NCBI GenBank assembly: GCA_020831485.1
Contig: JAFIGG010000012.1
Coordinates: 1-61,252, forward strand
Reading direction: 5' to 3'
Source: Opitutales bacterium
GTDB lineage: Bacteria > Verrucomicrobiota > Verrucomicrobiia > Opitutales > Oceanipulchritudinaceae
Length of the DNA: 61,252 bases
Part shown: piece after piece, positions 18,447 through 27,773 of the stretch
Position numbering within the stretch: position 1 is the first letter of the stretch
How the letters are laid out: each line of letters starts with the position of its first letter
Program-made: the position numbers and the translations under genes
The notes under the pieces: generated by a model
Database searches by the model: none
What the model saw: only the letters and a program-made list of their open reading frames with translations
Told to the model about the DNA's origin: nothing

Positions 18447-21140
18447 ATGACTTTCGCGCAACCCATATGGCTTTACCTGCTCGCCGTGCTACTTCCACTC
18501 GGTATTGCACTGGTATGGTGGACCGAATCCCGCTCGCAGCGCCTACTGTCCAAATTCGCCGCCAGTAAACTGATTGGTCGCCTGTCGGACTCCTTCAGTC
18601 CGGGCCGGCACCGGGCTAAACTGATTTTATCAGGACTGGCTCTGACCGCGCTCATCGTAGCCCTCGCCCGCCCGCAATACGGCAGCGAGCAGGTCGAGCA
18701 TGAGCTTCAGGGCACCGACATCCTGTTTGCAATCGACACATCGCGCAGCATGCTCGCCGAAGACTATGCTCCCAATCGGCTCGAGCGTTCGAAGCTTGCA
18801 ATCATCGACCTTTTGGAGGGCCTGTCCGGGGATCGGGTCGGCCTGATCGCATTCGCGGGGGATGCCTACCTGCAGGTTCCCTTAACCAATGATTACGATA
18901 GCTTTTTACGGACGCTGAACGCCATGGACACCAATGTCATCCCGCGCGGAGGCACAGATATTTCAGCGGCAATCGACGAGGCACTCGCCTACTATGCCAA
19001 TGATGAGCATCAGCGTGTGCTTGTATTGATCAGCGATGGCGAAGACCTCGCCGCAGAAGGCCTTGTCAAAGCCCGCGAAGCTGGCGCCCGGGGTGTCACT
19101 ATTTTCACTGTTGGGGTTGGCAGCGCAGAGGGCGAATTGATTCCTATCCGCGGACCCGATGGGCGAATGGATTATGTGCGGGGCCCAGATGGAAGCCCTG
19201 TGCGCACCCGCCTTGACGAATCAACCCTGACCGCTATCGCAGAATCAACGGGTGGTCGCTACATTCATCTGGGTGCTGCCGGCATTGATTCCATTCTGGA
19301 TGACATTCGGGATGCGGCCGGGGAAGAGCAGTATGGCGTGCGGGTGCAGACCATACCCATCGAGCGCTATCACTGGCCATTGCTGTTTGCTTTGATCCTG
19401 ATTGTAATTGAAGTCTGTCTGGGCAACCGCAGGCGCCAGCGGAAGACAGCGGGTTCCCTAGCCGCCCTGCCACTGGTGTTGACCTTCGGTATTCTGGCGA
19501 CCACTCCGTCCTATGTTGAAGCCGGCAATCCGCGGGCGGCGCAAAGCCTCTACGACCGCGGAGAGCATGAAGCGGCCGCCGATCTATACCGGCAGCTTAT
19601 CGAAGCAGAACCCCAGGACGCCCGCCTTCACTACAACCTCGGCAACAGCCTTTATCGTCAGAGGGATTTCGCGGGAGCCATCGACGCCTACAAGCAGGCC
19701 CTTCCGCTGGCAGACGTCGGCCTCCAGGAACGTATCTTTTTCAACCTCGGCAACGCCCGTTATCAGTTAGGTACCGTTCTATTGGAAGAGCGTCCGGAAA
19801 GAACCACTGAGCTTTGGGACGAAGCCGTGCGCGACTACGACAATGCCCTGGAAATCGCCCCCGACGCCGCCGATACACGCGGCAACCGCTCCTGGGTAGA
19901 GCAGCAGTTCGACTATCACTCCGCTCGGGTTCGCGTCAGCGCGGTACCACCTGAGGGCGGTTCAGCCGGCAGCGGCGGACGATTTCTGCCGGGAATCGCC
20001 ATAGAGCTCGAAGCGGAGCCTGAAGAACACTGGCGCTTCGTTGAATGGAGCGGCATTGAACTGGAGGATCCCGAAAGGGCTCGACAGACTTGGACAGTCG
20101 ACCGCGACGCTGACATTCAGGCGCGCTTCATCCGCACATGGCAACTGGAGGTTGCCGTGGATGATCCCGAGCGCGGAAGTGCCGGAACATCCGGACGCTT
20201 TGACGACCGTAGTCAGACCGAGATCACTGCAGAAGCCGAGGACTATTATGTGTTCTCCCGTTGGATCAGCGACGACCTCGAAATCGCCGATCCGTTTGCC
20301 GCCGAAACCCAAGTACACATGACACGCGATGGAACCGTGACCGCGAGTTTTGCCGAAGCTTACAAGTTGACCGTTGGCAGCGAACCAGCTATCGCCGGCA
20401 ATGTCGGCCATACCGGTTTCTACGAAGTTGACACCGATGTGCCCATTCAGGCCGAACCAAGGGATGGCTTCGAATGGCAGCGTTGGCGCGGTGAAGACAT
20501 TGAAGACTTTCTCCAGCCTCAGACCCAGGTGCTGCTGGACCGCGACAAGACCGTGACCGCTGAATTCGAACGCATCTGGAACCTGGTGGTACTGCCGGAC
20601 AGCGATGAGCACGGCAGCACGACCGGTGGAGGTAACTTCTCTATTGGCACGGTGACGCCCATTGAAGCTGTTGCCAACGAAGGTTACACCTTCCAGTATT
20701 GGGACGGCCCCGGCGTAGCCGATCCCGAGTCGGCGCAGACTGAAGCTGAGGTGTTGAGCAATGAGCAGACTCTAATCGCAGTTTTTGAAAGCGACGACGA
20801 ATCGGACGACCCCGAAAGTGATGACCCGGAATCCGACGATCCAGAGTCAGACGAGTCGGAGTCCGATGATCCGGAAAGTGACGACCCAGAGCAAGATCCA
20901 AACGGAGACGATTCGCAGGACCCCGAAAGCGATCCGGAATCGGATCCCGAGCAGGATCCTGAATCCGACGAAGAGCGTGATGAAGACACAGAACGCGAGG
21001 GAGAAAGCCCTCCTGAGCCTGAAACCATGAGCGAAGACGAAGCGGAACAGATACTTCAGACACTGCGCGGCGACGAACGACAACTACCCGTATCGCCCGC
21101 TCGGCCGGATGCGGATCGTCCAGTAGAAAGGGATTGGTGA
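18447..21140 (+). CDS. BatB-BatC fusion with four InlB-type repeats and an acidic linker
   Basis: This 897-aa protein joins several modules. Residues 1-325 form a BatB protein: two N-terminal helices, a vWA domain with DTSRSM and LISDGED, and a helix at about 308-325. A hydrophobic stretch at about 336-355, like a BatC signal peptide, is followed by TPR repeats (about 365-475). Four copies of a roughly 70-residue repeat (about 493-772) follow, each with a GSAG/GG start, an AEP..Y.F..W centre and an end like VTAxF; these resemble divergent InlB/Flg_new_2 repeats. Then comes a linker of ESDDPESDD type (about 776-865). The tail SEDEAEQILQTLRGDE matches the usual BatC C-terminus, so the repeats and linker appear inserted before it. 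It is followed by BatD after 22 bp. Confidence 0.88.
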   Translation: MTFAQPIWLYLLAVLLPLGIALVWWTESRSQRLLSKFAASKLIGRLSDSFSPGRHRAKLILSGLALTALIVALARPQYGSEQVEHELQGTDILFAIDTSRSMLAEDYAPNRLERSKLAIIDLLEGLSGDRVGLIAFAGDAYLQVPLTNDYDSFLRTLNAMDTNVIPRGGTDISAAIDEALAYYANDEHQRVLVLISDGEDLAAEGLVKAREAGARGVTIFTVGVGSAEGELIPIRGPDGRMDYVRGPDGSPVRTRLDESTLTAIAESTGGRYIHLGAAGIDSILDDIRDAAGEEQYGVRVQTIPIERYHWPLLFALILIVIEVCLGNRRRQRKTAGSLAALPLVLTFGILATTPSYVEAGNPRAAQSLYDRGEHEAAADLYRQLIEAEPQDARLHYNLGNSLYRQRDFAGAIDAYKQALPLADVGLQERIFFNLGNARYQLGTVLLEERPERTTELWDEAVRDYDNALEIAPDAADTRGNRSWVEQQFDYHSARVRVSAVPPEGGSAGSGGRFLPGIAIELEAEPEEHWRFVEWSGIELEDPERARQTWTVDRDADIQARFIRTWQLEVAVDDPERGSAGTSGRFDDRSQTEITAEAEDYYVFSRWISDDLEIADPFAAETQVHMTRDGTVTASFAEAYKLTVGSEPAIAGNVGHTGFYEVDTDVPIQAEPRDGFEWQRWRGEDIEDFLQPQTQVLLDRDKTVTAEFERIWNLVVLPDSDEHGSTTGGGNFSIGTVTPIEAVANEGYTFQYWDGPGVADPESAQTEAEVLSNEQTLIAVFESDDESDDPESDDPESDDPESDESESDDPESDDPEQDPNGDDSQDPESDPESDPEQDPESDEERDEDTEREGESPPEPETMSEDEAEQILQTLRGDERQLPVSPARPDADRPVERDW
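20785..20985 (+). repeat. Coding repeat for acidic ESDDPESDD linker
   Basis: Degenerate 12-15 bp units coding for E/D-S-D-D-P run through this stretch of the BatB/C fusion gene. Codons vary between units (GAC/GAT, AGT/TCC/TCG/AGC), which means selection on the peptide rather than recent DNA slippage. The linker would be strongly negative and unstructured. Confidence 0.7.
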
Positions 21141-21162
21141 TTGTATGAACAAAGGGATTTGT

Positions 21163-22896
21163 ATGCGAATTCACTGGATTCTATGGATGGGCCTGCTCGC
21201 CTTGACCGGCACGAGCAACCTCAATGCGAATGTATCGGTAAGCGCTTCCATCGAGCGCTCAACCATGAGTGTTGGTGAAACCAACTACTACACCTTGACG
21301 ATCCGCAATGCATCAGCCAGCCCTGATATCGACCCGCCTCAAGCTGATGGACTGCAGTTTCGACCAAACCGACAGGTCCACACTTCGACGCAGATCATCA
21401 ACAATCGGCTGACATCGGAAATTAGACTCTCCTGGCCTTTTCAGGCTTCCAGAACCGGACGGTTCGAAGTTCCCGGACGCACTATAACCATCGACGGAGA
21501 ATCCTATACGATCAATTCTGTTTCCGTTCGGGTCAGCGAAATGCCGGAGGAAATGCGCAACCGATTTTTCATGCGCTGGCAACTCGAGCCAGGCCCTTGG
21601 TTTGTTGGCCAGAATATTGAAGCGTCGCTCAAGCTCTATGTCAGGCCGGACATCAATGCCCGCCGGGCCGGCCAACTGAGCAGTTCGGTCGAAGGCATTG
21701 TGCAACCCAACCTGAATGTCCAGGGGCGGCAGTTTCGCGAAAATGTCGACGGCACCAATTACATTGTCATCGCTTGGGACACGCTGGTCACACCGATTCG
21801 TGCCGGAGAAGTCAGCATCAATACCCAGTTGCCACTTGTATACGAAACAGGGCGTGTGCAGCGGGATTTCTGGGGCGCCCGGCCCATTCAGGAAGAAGTC
21901 ATTCTTTCGACTCCTGATGCCAACTGGGTGGTAAGAGAGCTGCCGCGATCGAGCCGTCCTCAAAGCTTCTCCGGAGCCATTGGAGATTTTGATGTCCACA
22001 CCCGTTTATCCTCGGACGAGGTGCGCCAGGGAGATCCCATCACCCTGACCCTTCAACTGCAAGGGAGAGGCAACCTCGACCGCATCGATGCGCCCGCCTT
22101 TCCCGAATCCAGTGCCTGGCGTGTCTACCCTCCCCGGACTGATGTCTCATTCATTGAGGATTCGAAGGTCGAGGGACTCGTCGAAATCGAATACATACTT
22201 TCAGCCCGCCAATCCGGAGATATTGAGATTCCGGAAATGGAATTTTCCTGGTTTAATCCCAAGGAGCAGGAATACAAGAAGCATCAGGTTCCTGCGCAAA
22301 CGGTGCGGGTATTGCCCGATCCTTCTACCGGCCAGGCAGCTGTTCGCCCAACCTCACCCGAAGCACTTCAGGTCGATTCAGAGCTGCGCCCACTTGCAAC
22401 GCGTATGGGCTCCAGCGGCAACCTTCAACCCGTCTGGCATCAGCCAATCTTCTGGACCAGCCAAGCCGGCTCAGCCATAGCGCTGGCCATCCTTGTCGGA
22501 GTGCTGCAACGTCGGCGCCAGATCAGCGCCGATCCGCTTGCCCGGGCCCGCCGTGCGGCCCATCAGCAATCCCGTAAGCTTGCAACAGCGGCAAAGCAAG
22601 CGGCCCAGGCCAGTGATGCCCTCGCATTCTACAGTCAAGCCTGTCTTGCCATTGCCAACCAGATGGCTGGCTTGGATCCGGTCAACATTCGCGCCGAGAG
22701 CGTTAGCGCCGATCAATTGGAACGCATAGGAGAATCGCAGGGGCTTTCCTCTGAAACGATCACAAAGCTGCAAAAGCTTTTCGACCGCAAGGATTCGGCC
22801 CAATTTGCAGGCTGGAAACCGGGGCCTGATGTATTGGAAAACGATCTTAAGGAACTTCAAGCCAGCCTTCGTGACATTTCAGAAAGGAACGCATGA
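21163..22896 (+). CDS. batD: BatD-type oxygen tolerance protein
   Basis: This secreted, membrane-anchored protein has about 577 aa. It has a signal peptide (MRIHWILWMGLLALTGTSNLNA), several beta-rich domains, one membrane helix at about residues 435-455 and a helical cytoplasmic tail. The N-terminal ASIERSTMSVGETNYYTLTI is typical of BatD. The ATG at 21145 is also in frame, but AAAGGG lies 6 nt before the ATG at 21163 and that start gives the cleaner signal peptide. The stop overlaps BatE by 4 bp. Confidence 0.85.
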   Translation: MRIHWILWMGLLALTGTSNLNANVSVSASIERSTMSVGETNYYTLTIRNASASPDIDPPQADGLQFRPNRQVHTSTQIINNRLTSEIRLSWPFQASRTGRFEVPGRTITIDGESYTINSVSVRVSEMPEEMRNRFFMRWQLEPGPWFVGQNIEASLKLYVRPDINARRAGQLSSSVEGIVQPNLNVQGRQFRENVDGTNYIVIAWDTLVTPIRAGEVSINTQLPLVYETGRVQRDFWGARPIQEEVILSTPDANWVVRELPRSSRPQSFSGAIGDFDVHTRLSSDEVRQGDPITLTLQLQGRGNLDRIDAPAFPESSAWRVYPPRTDVSFIEDSKVEGLVEIEYILSARQSGDIEIPEMEFSWFNPKEQEYKKHQVPAQTVRVLPDPSTGQAAVRPTSPEALQVDSELRPLATRMGSSGNLQPVWHQPIFWTSQAGSAIALAILVGVLQRRRQISADPLARARRAAHQQSRKLATAAKQAAQASDALAFYSQACLAIANQMAGLDPVNIRAESVSADQLERIGESQGLSSETITKLQKLFDRKDSAQFAGWKPGPDVLENDLKELQASLRDISERNA

Positions 22897-23642
22897 AACA
22901 ATTGCTCTGCCTGTTCACCACCTTTGTTGTATTCACCGCCGTTGCCGCTGCTGACACTGAAAGCCGTTTCATTGACGGCACCATAGAACTCTCGGAGGGC
23001 AATTATGAAAATGCGGTTGAGGTGTTCGAGTCACTTGCCGCCGAGCATCCGAGCGCACAGGTCTACTACAATCTTGCACTGGCCCAGCAGCAATTGGAAG
23101 CCTGGGGGAGCGCCCGCCTCAACTATGAGCGGGCACTTGTCCTGGATCCACGCAACCGTGAGGCTCAACACAATCTAAACCATCTGCTGGCCAGTCTTGG
23201 ACTTGAGTCGGACAGTATGGGGAGCTTGGAGCAGCTTGGAGCCTACCTGAGCCTGAATAGCTGGACCTGGATAGCGGGCGTCGCTTTCTGGCTATGGCTT
23301 TTTCTGCGGATTCTGGACCATTACGACCGCTACCAGCATTGGAGCGCAACCCTCTTTCGTCTGCTGGCGATTCTGGTTTTTGCCAGCGCCTGTACTTTTG
23401 CTTTTCTACAGCGGCACAGTGTTGACAAAGCCATCATACTCGATGGCGAAAGCCAGTTACGCGTGGCTCCGACTCGGGAGAGCCCTCTGCTCCGTGACTT
23501 GATTGAAGCAGATAAAGTCCGTATCCTTGCTGAGCACGGATCCTTTTACCGGATCCGCCTCAGCAATGGTGACGAAGGATTTGTTATCAACTCTGCAATC
23601 GCACCGATTATTCCGGCTTTGATATCCGAAAATCGTCAATGA
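22893..23642 (+). CDS. batE: BatE-type TPR and SH3-like protein
   Basis: The protein has 249 aa. After a signal peptide (about 1-20) come two TPR units (about 25-105), two membrane helices (about 127-147 and 155-175) and a C-terminal SH3-like domain (about 180-240, with LRVAPTRESPLL and GFVINSAI). This TPR-TM-TM-SH3 order is the BatE layout. It is the last gene of the operon. Its 3' end overlaps the convergent phosphatase gene by 35 bp. Confidence 0.85.
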   Translation: MKQLLCLFTTFVVFTAVAAADTESRFIDGTIELSEGNYENAVEVFESLAAEHPSAQVYYNLALAQQQLEAWGSARLNYERALVLDPRNREAQHNLNHLLASLGLESDSMGSLEQLGAYLSLNSWTWIAGVAFWLWLFLRILDHYDRYQHWSATLFRLLAILVFASACTFAFLQRHSVDKAIILDGESQLRVAPTRESPLLRDLIEADKVRILAEHGSFYRIRLSNGDEGFVINSAIAPIIPALISENRQ

Positions 23643-25788
23643 TGTGACCGTCTTCATCGATCACTTCGAAGTGCATATGAGGCCCTTCTATAGTGACAAT
23701 GATCGCGTGCCGCATGGACTCCGCCCTAGCCAGATACCAGGTCTCACGCACAGGGTGAGTCGGTCGCACAGCAACGCCCCAGGCACCATCGCCAATGTAG
23801 GTGATGCCCTCCCTGTCAACGGAACCGCCGCGAATCGGATGCGTGCGTTTGTAAACGTGGTCGTGGTTTTCGAAGGCCACCTGAACTCCAGCCTCCTCAA
23901 ACAAGTGCAACCAATGCTCGCGCACCTGAACACTAGTCCCGCCTTCAAAATTACGGACCGATGGATAGGCTGGAACGTGATACATTGGCATAATGTGAGT
24001 GAAGCGCCCTTTGCGTTCGGCCAGGGTCTCAGCAAGCCATTCGGTTTGTTTGCCCGCAATCGGATTACTGTGATTAGTGTCCAAAACAGGCATGCTGAGG
24101 TAATTGCCAAAGTCCAGAACACCCCAACCCGGCTGGCCGGGAAAGGCAAAGAGCTGATAATAGTAGGGCGCAATACGCATCCGCCATTCATTGGTCTGCT
24201 GATAGTCCTCGTGACGCGTGTAATAGCCTCCCTGAACCTCGTGATTGCCGATGGTGCCCACGATAGGGATTAGCCGGCCATCTTCGGTAATTAAGGTGTT
24301 TTCAATGGCATCAAACCACTCCTCCCAACGATACAGGAGCTCGTGTAAGCCATCCGCGTAAGCGAAGTCCCCACCCCATGCGATGAAATCCAAATCATAT
24401 TTCATAGCCTGGCGATTGACCTGTTCCATCCAGCTCTGGCGATGCCGCGTATCACCGCCCGCGGCAAAGCGAATTGGCCGGTCGTTCTCAGTGGGCATGG
24501 TTCGAAAGGCATACTCCTTCTCATGTTCGCCGAGGCGGAAGCGGTAGAGGGTATCCGCACTCAAGCCGGTCAATTCAATCCGGTGCAGAAAATATTCGTT
24601 CCAATGCTGCATTTGAGTCAACTCGGCGGTCACACTTTCGAAGGCATCGGAACTGCCGTGCTCGCGGTAATGCAGCTCCATCGGAGATGGGGCAATCGAG
24701 CCGGCCATCCAGGCCGGCACTTCGGCGGCGGCCAATAACTCATCCCCATAATAGGCCCGAACGATCCCCCATCGGCTCTGCGCTGGCGGTGATGGCAATT
24801 CAAAATCGAGACCTGCGACGCCTCCCGCGTCGGAAAGCGTGGCTGGCCCAAGGTGCACGGAGCCAGCCATCAGCCGTAGCTCGGAACCAATGAGATCATC
24901 CACTGCTGTGATGCTTAGCCAGGCGCCACCATCCCTATAGTCAATCTCTGCCGTTGCCCGGTAAGGAGGGCTTGGCTCATTTGCTAGCCGAATAGGCATC
25001 AAACTTTCGGGATTGCCGTGTGCATTGCGGGCCGGGTGCCAGGCCAGCCATTGCCAGGGTCCGCCCGGATCCCGGTCATTGATATAAATCTGAAAACCAA
25101 GTTCCAGATCCTGCGAGGCCTCCAGGCCAAGGTCGCTTAGAGGAAAATGCACCGCAATCTGGTAGCCGTCATCCAACAGGGTCGACTTAAACTCGGTCCC
25201 CACCGGATCCAGATCCTCTCCCTGACGGAAATCAAAAAGGTTGGTCTGTGGTTCGGGCTGCTCCGGGTCACGCCCCGGCGAGAGCACCAATTGGTAGCGG
25301 TGTGGCTCTCCTACGCCCGTGGAAAGATGCAATTCCACCGAATCCCTGCCCGGCAAAGTTCTGGGCTCCACGCCCTCCCATGGCACATCATCCCGCACCA
25401 CCGTCCAGGACCAGAGTCCTGTCTCGTCCCAAGCCAGGAATAGGCGAGCGCTCAAATCTTCCGGGTCAGGCATTGGCGATTGATTACTGGTAAAGTGCTT
25501 CACCTTGTAGGCACCTTCGGGAACCCGGTCCAGCGAGAGGTTCTGCAGCTTCGGAATCAAAACCGGTTGAATAGCATAACCTTCCTGGCCTTCAGCAAGC
25601 GGGAAAAGCTCGCCCGGCTCCATCCATTGGATGGTCATTGTGCTGCTTGGATCCTGTTGCCAGGTCAGCATCAGATTGCTCGGCTTTGCGGAGGCCGTCA
25701 GTGAATTGAGAGAGATGAGGACGAATGCCGTGGCCAACACTGAAGTCGCCCAGATTCGAGGGGAGATAAGAGAGATACGTTCCATCAT
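23608..25788 (-). CDS. Secreted purple-acid-phosphatase-like metallophosphoesterase with a CBM9-like domain
   Basis: The protein has 726 aa with a signal peptide (about 1-34). The catalytic half (about 440-715) carries the metal ligands in GGDTR, WGGDFAYADG, GTIGNHEV, MYHVPAY and ENHDHVYKRTH, as in purple acid phosphatases, which hydrolyse phosphomonoesters outside the cytoplasm. The N-terminal domain starts with LTWQQDPSSTMTIQW, the usual purple-phosphatase Fn3-like strand. It is interrupted by a segment of about 200 residues resembling the family 9 carbohydrate-binding or DOMON-like domain (RDSVELHLS, HFPLSDLGLE, GFQIYINDRD). The Fn3-like part resumes near residue 370 (SPMELHYREHG). Phosphate scavenging or release from sugar-linked polymers is an inference. 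Two Met codons (25788 and 25785) are possible starts. Confidence 0.82.
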   Translation of the reverse strand: MMERISLISPRIWATSVLATAFVLISLNSLTASAKPSNLMLTWQQDPSSTMTIQWMEPGELFPLAEGQEGYAIQPVLIPKLQNLSLDRVPEGAYKVKHFTSNQSPMPDPEDLSARLFLAWDETGLWSWTVVRDDVPWEGVEPRTLPGRDSVELHLSTGVGEPHRYQLVLSPGRDPEQPEPQTNLFDFRQGEDLDPVGTEFKSTLLDDGYQIAVHFPLSDLGLEASQDLELGFQIYINDRDPGGPWQWLAWHPARNAHGNPESLMPIRLANEPSPPYRATAEIDYRDGGAWLSITAVDDLIGSELRLMAGSVHLGPATLSDAGGVAGLDFELPSPPAQSRWGIVRAYYGDELLAAAEVPAWMAGSIAPSPMELHYREHGSSDAFESVTAELTQMQHWNEYFLHRIELTGLSADTLYRFRLGEHEKEYAFRTMPTENDRPIRFAAGGDTRHRQSWMEQVNRQAMKYDLDFIAWGGDFAYADGLHELLYRWEEWFDAIENTLITEDGRLIPIVGTIGNHEVQGGYYTRHEDYQQTNEWRMRIAPYYYQLFAFPGQPGWGVLDFGNYLSMPVLDTNHSNPIAGKQTEWLAETLAERKGRFTHIMPMYHVPAYPSVRNFEGGTSVQVREHWLHLFEEAGVQVAFENHDHVYKRTHPIRGGSVDREGITYIGDGAWGVAVRPTHPVRETWYLARAESMRHAIIVTIEGPHMHFEVIDEDGHIIDDFRISKPE

Positions 25789-25958
25789 ACTTCAAATGGA
25801 ATCAATTGACGCCATTCAAAGCAATCCCCCACCTGCTTTACGGTATGGTTCGGGCAGGATTCGAATAGTTGATAAAGAGACGAAATGGCCTTTTTGCTTT
25901 GACAGTATCTGAGTTCTGAGTTCTCAACCAATCAATCCTTTTCATTCCATTGTAATCT

Positions 25959-26684
25959 ATGTCTCAAAACAGCAAAAAAATCGAGTGGTGCAAAGTCCGT
26001 CTAGGCGACGATTCCAACTGGTGGGTAACCGAAGTTTCGGACCCAATTCACTGGGATGTGGACGGTTTGGGCATCATTGATCCCCGCCAGATGAGTTACA
26101 TTCTGGAACAATGTGACGCATTGCGCGAATATGGATTGGATGCCGATATGGTCGACGAGGCCTTCTTCACTATGGCAATCGATGCGGAAGCAGAGGAAGA
26201 ACAGGTTCGCCTGCTGCGCACCCAGGATTCATTGCTTGAAGACAACGCAACTTTCTTCGGCCTGCCGGATATTATTGACGAGGAAAAAGGTCCATTCGCA
26301 GACTTCCTGGACCATATCACTAAAGCCCGGGTGAAGTTGCTGAACGACCTCATCGAGTTCGACCAAAACCTGACCGTTGACGAGCTTGAGGAGGAAATCC
26401 GCGAGCGCATGAATCAGGATTACATGGAGGGCAAGGCCGTGCACCCTTTCACCGAGATCAGCGCCATTCTCGACTATGTGCCGGACGGCTACGAACTCGA
26501 CGACGATGAGCGCGGCGACAGCGACGACGACGAGATCGACGACATTCCCGACTTCGAAGAGGAAACTGAGACCATCGAAGAAGACGAGACAATGAAGTGG
26601 GACGACGACGAGGACGAGGAAGAGACAGAGGACGAAGAGTCTGAAGAAAGTAGCGACGACGAGGACGAGGACGATCGCCCTTAA
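25959..26684 (+). CDS. Unrecognised protein with a strongly acidic tail
   Basis: This 241-aa protein has no signal peptide or membrane helix, and I do not recognise the family. The first about 175 residues look folded (WCKVRLGDDSNWWVTEV, RQMSYILEQCDALREYG, and a helical TKARVKLLNDLIEF segment). From about 180 to the end nearly every residue is D or E with a few S and T. Such tails can act as nucleic-acid mimics or chaperone-like extensions, but that is speculation. The stop overlaps the convergent BASS transporter gene by 4 bp. Confidence 0.75.
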   Translation: MSQNSKKIEWCKVRLGDDSNWWVTEVSDPIHWDVDGLGIIDPRQMSYILEQCDALREYGLDADMVDEAFFTMAIDAEAEEEQVRLLRTQDSLLEDNATFFGLPDIIDEEKGPFADFLDHITKARVKLLNDLIEFDQNLTVDELEEEIRERMNQDYMEGKAVHPFTEISAILDYVPDGYELDDDERGDSDDDEIDDIPDFEEETETIEEDETMKWDDDEDEEETEDEESEESSDDEDEDDRP

Positions 26685-27571
26685 CGAGCCACTGGCAAAG
26701 GGTCTGGCCCGACTCGGGTTCGGCTCAAGAGAATCATAACTGTCGCAGTCATAAACATTATCAGTGAATAGATCGCAGGTGCGATAGCCATCGTCGGATT
26801 TCCCAATAGAATCGGGCTGGCCGCGATAGTGATGGCCAGAGTTCCGTTCTGTAGTCCCGTTTCAAGCGTGATCGTGTATCCCTGACGAATATTCAGCAGA
26901 AAAAGGCGTGCGGACAAAAATCCGACCACCATGGTCGCCACGTTGAGGGCCAGCATGGCCCAGCCCACCTCACGAAAAAAGGCAGGAAGGCTTTCCTTCT
27001 GGGAAAAAATCGCCCCCAATAGCACCGTGATGAACAACACAATGGACGCGGCCTGAACCCAGCCCAGGCTCTTTCGCGTAACCTGAGGCCAGCGGTAGCG
27101 AATCAGCATGCCAATAAAGGTTGGAACCAGTGTGATCAGCAGTATTTTAAAGACAGCATCCCAAACCGGCAAACGTGTGGCCTCGTCGACGGCCATAAAG
27201 TGAAACAATGCCAGGTTTACAACAATCGGAACGGTAATCACAGCTGCAACACTGCTGACCGCGGTCAGCGATATCGATAGAGCAACATCCCCCCGGCAAA
27301 GGAAAGAAATCATGTTGGAGGTTGGTCCGCCGGGACAAGCCGCCAATACCATGATGCCGACGGCAAGTTCCGGGCGCAAAGTGAAGGCGGATGCAACCGC
27401 AAACCCTATTAAGGGCAGCAAAATCAATTGATTGGCCAAACCCAGGCTCGCAGCGCGAGGATACCTCAATACCCGGGAAAAGTCTTTTAGCGAAAGGGTC
27501 AGGCCCATTCCCATCATGATAAAAGCAAGCGCCAACGGCAGAAATAATGCGGTCACGATATCCGTCTCCAT
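26681..27571 (-). CDS. Bile acid:sodium symporter (BASS) family protein
   Basis: The protein has 296 aa with about nine hydrophobic helices. The sequence MGMGLTLSLKDF at the start of the core and AACPGGPTSNMISFLCRGD (about 83-100) match the conserved sodium-binding region of this family. A second conserved block is TLETGLQNGTLAI. Bacterial members import organic anions with sodium; the substrate here is unknown. It is divergent from nrdJ across a 202-bp region. Confidence 0.87.
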   Translation of the reverse strand: METDIVTALFLPLALAFIMMGMGLTLSLKDFSRVLRYPRAASLGLANQLILLPLIGFAVASAFTLRPELAVGIMVLAACPGGPTSNMISFLCRGDVALSISLTAVSSVAAVITVPIVVNLALFHFMAVDEATRLPVWDAVFKILLITLVPTFIGMLIRYRWPQVTRKSLGWVQAASIVLFITVLLGAIFSQKESLPAFFREVGWAMLALNVATMVVGFLSARLFLLNIRQGYTITLETGLQNGTLAITIAASPILLGNPTMAIAPAIYSLIMFMTATVMILLSRTRVGPDPLPVAR

Positions 27572-27705
27572 ACGCGAACTATTAGCGCAACGCGAATGAA
27601 GGCAAACGGAAACTAATCCACTTATTACACCGGATAATACAGTGGATCAAGCAACGCAAAACCTGCAATCAAACGACATTCATATCTTTTTATGATTGAT
27701 ATGAC

Positions 27706-27721
27706 CCACAACATATAGTGT
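27706..27721 (+). promoter_or_regulatory. NrdR box 1 upstream of nrdJ
   Basis: The sequence CCACAACATATAGTGT matches the published NrdR-box consensus acaCwAtATaTwGtgt at 14 of 16 positions, counting w as A or T. It lies 52 bp before the nrdJ start. A second box begins exactly 32 bp downstream. NrdR is the general repressor of ribonucleotide reductase genes. Confidence 0.72.
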
Positions 27722-27737
27722 TATAGACCTCCCTTTT

Positions 27738-27753
27738 ATACGATATCTTGTGA
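27738..27753 (+). promoter_or_regulatory. NrdR box 2 upstream of nrdJ
   Basis: The sequence ATACGATATCTTGTGA matches the NrdR consensus at 12 of 16 positions. It ends 20 bp before the nrdJ ATG. The 32-bp start-to-start distance to box 1 is about three helical turns, the usual geometry of paired NrdR boxes. Confidence 0.68.
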
Positions 27754-27773
27754 TAACCCTCAAAATGTAAGCA

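Noticed and set aside
20785-20985. CRISPR-like or tandem DNA repeat in the BatB/C gene
   Set aside because: Units are coding, degenerate at the DNA level and without spacers; the repeat is at protein level.
27630-27645. Third NrdR-like box (CCGGATAATACAGTGG)
   Set aside because: Only about 9 of 16 positions match, and the 76-bp distance to box 1 is not the usual spacing.
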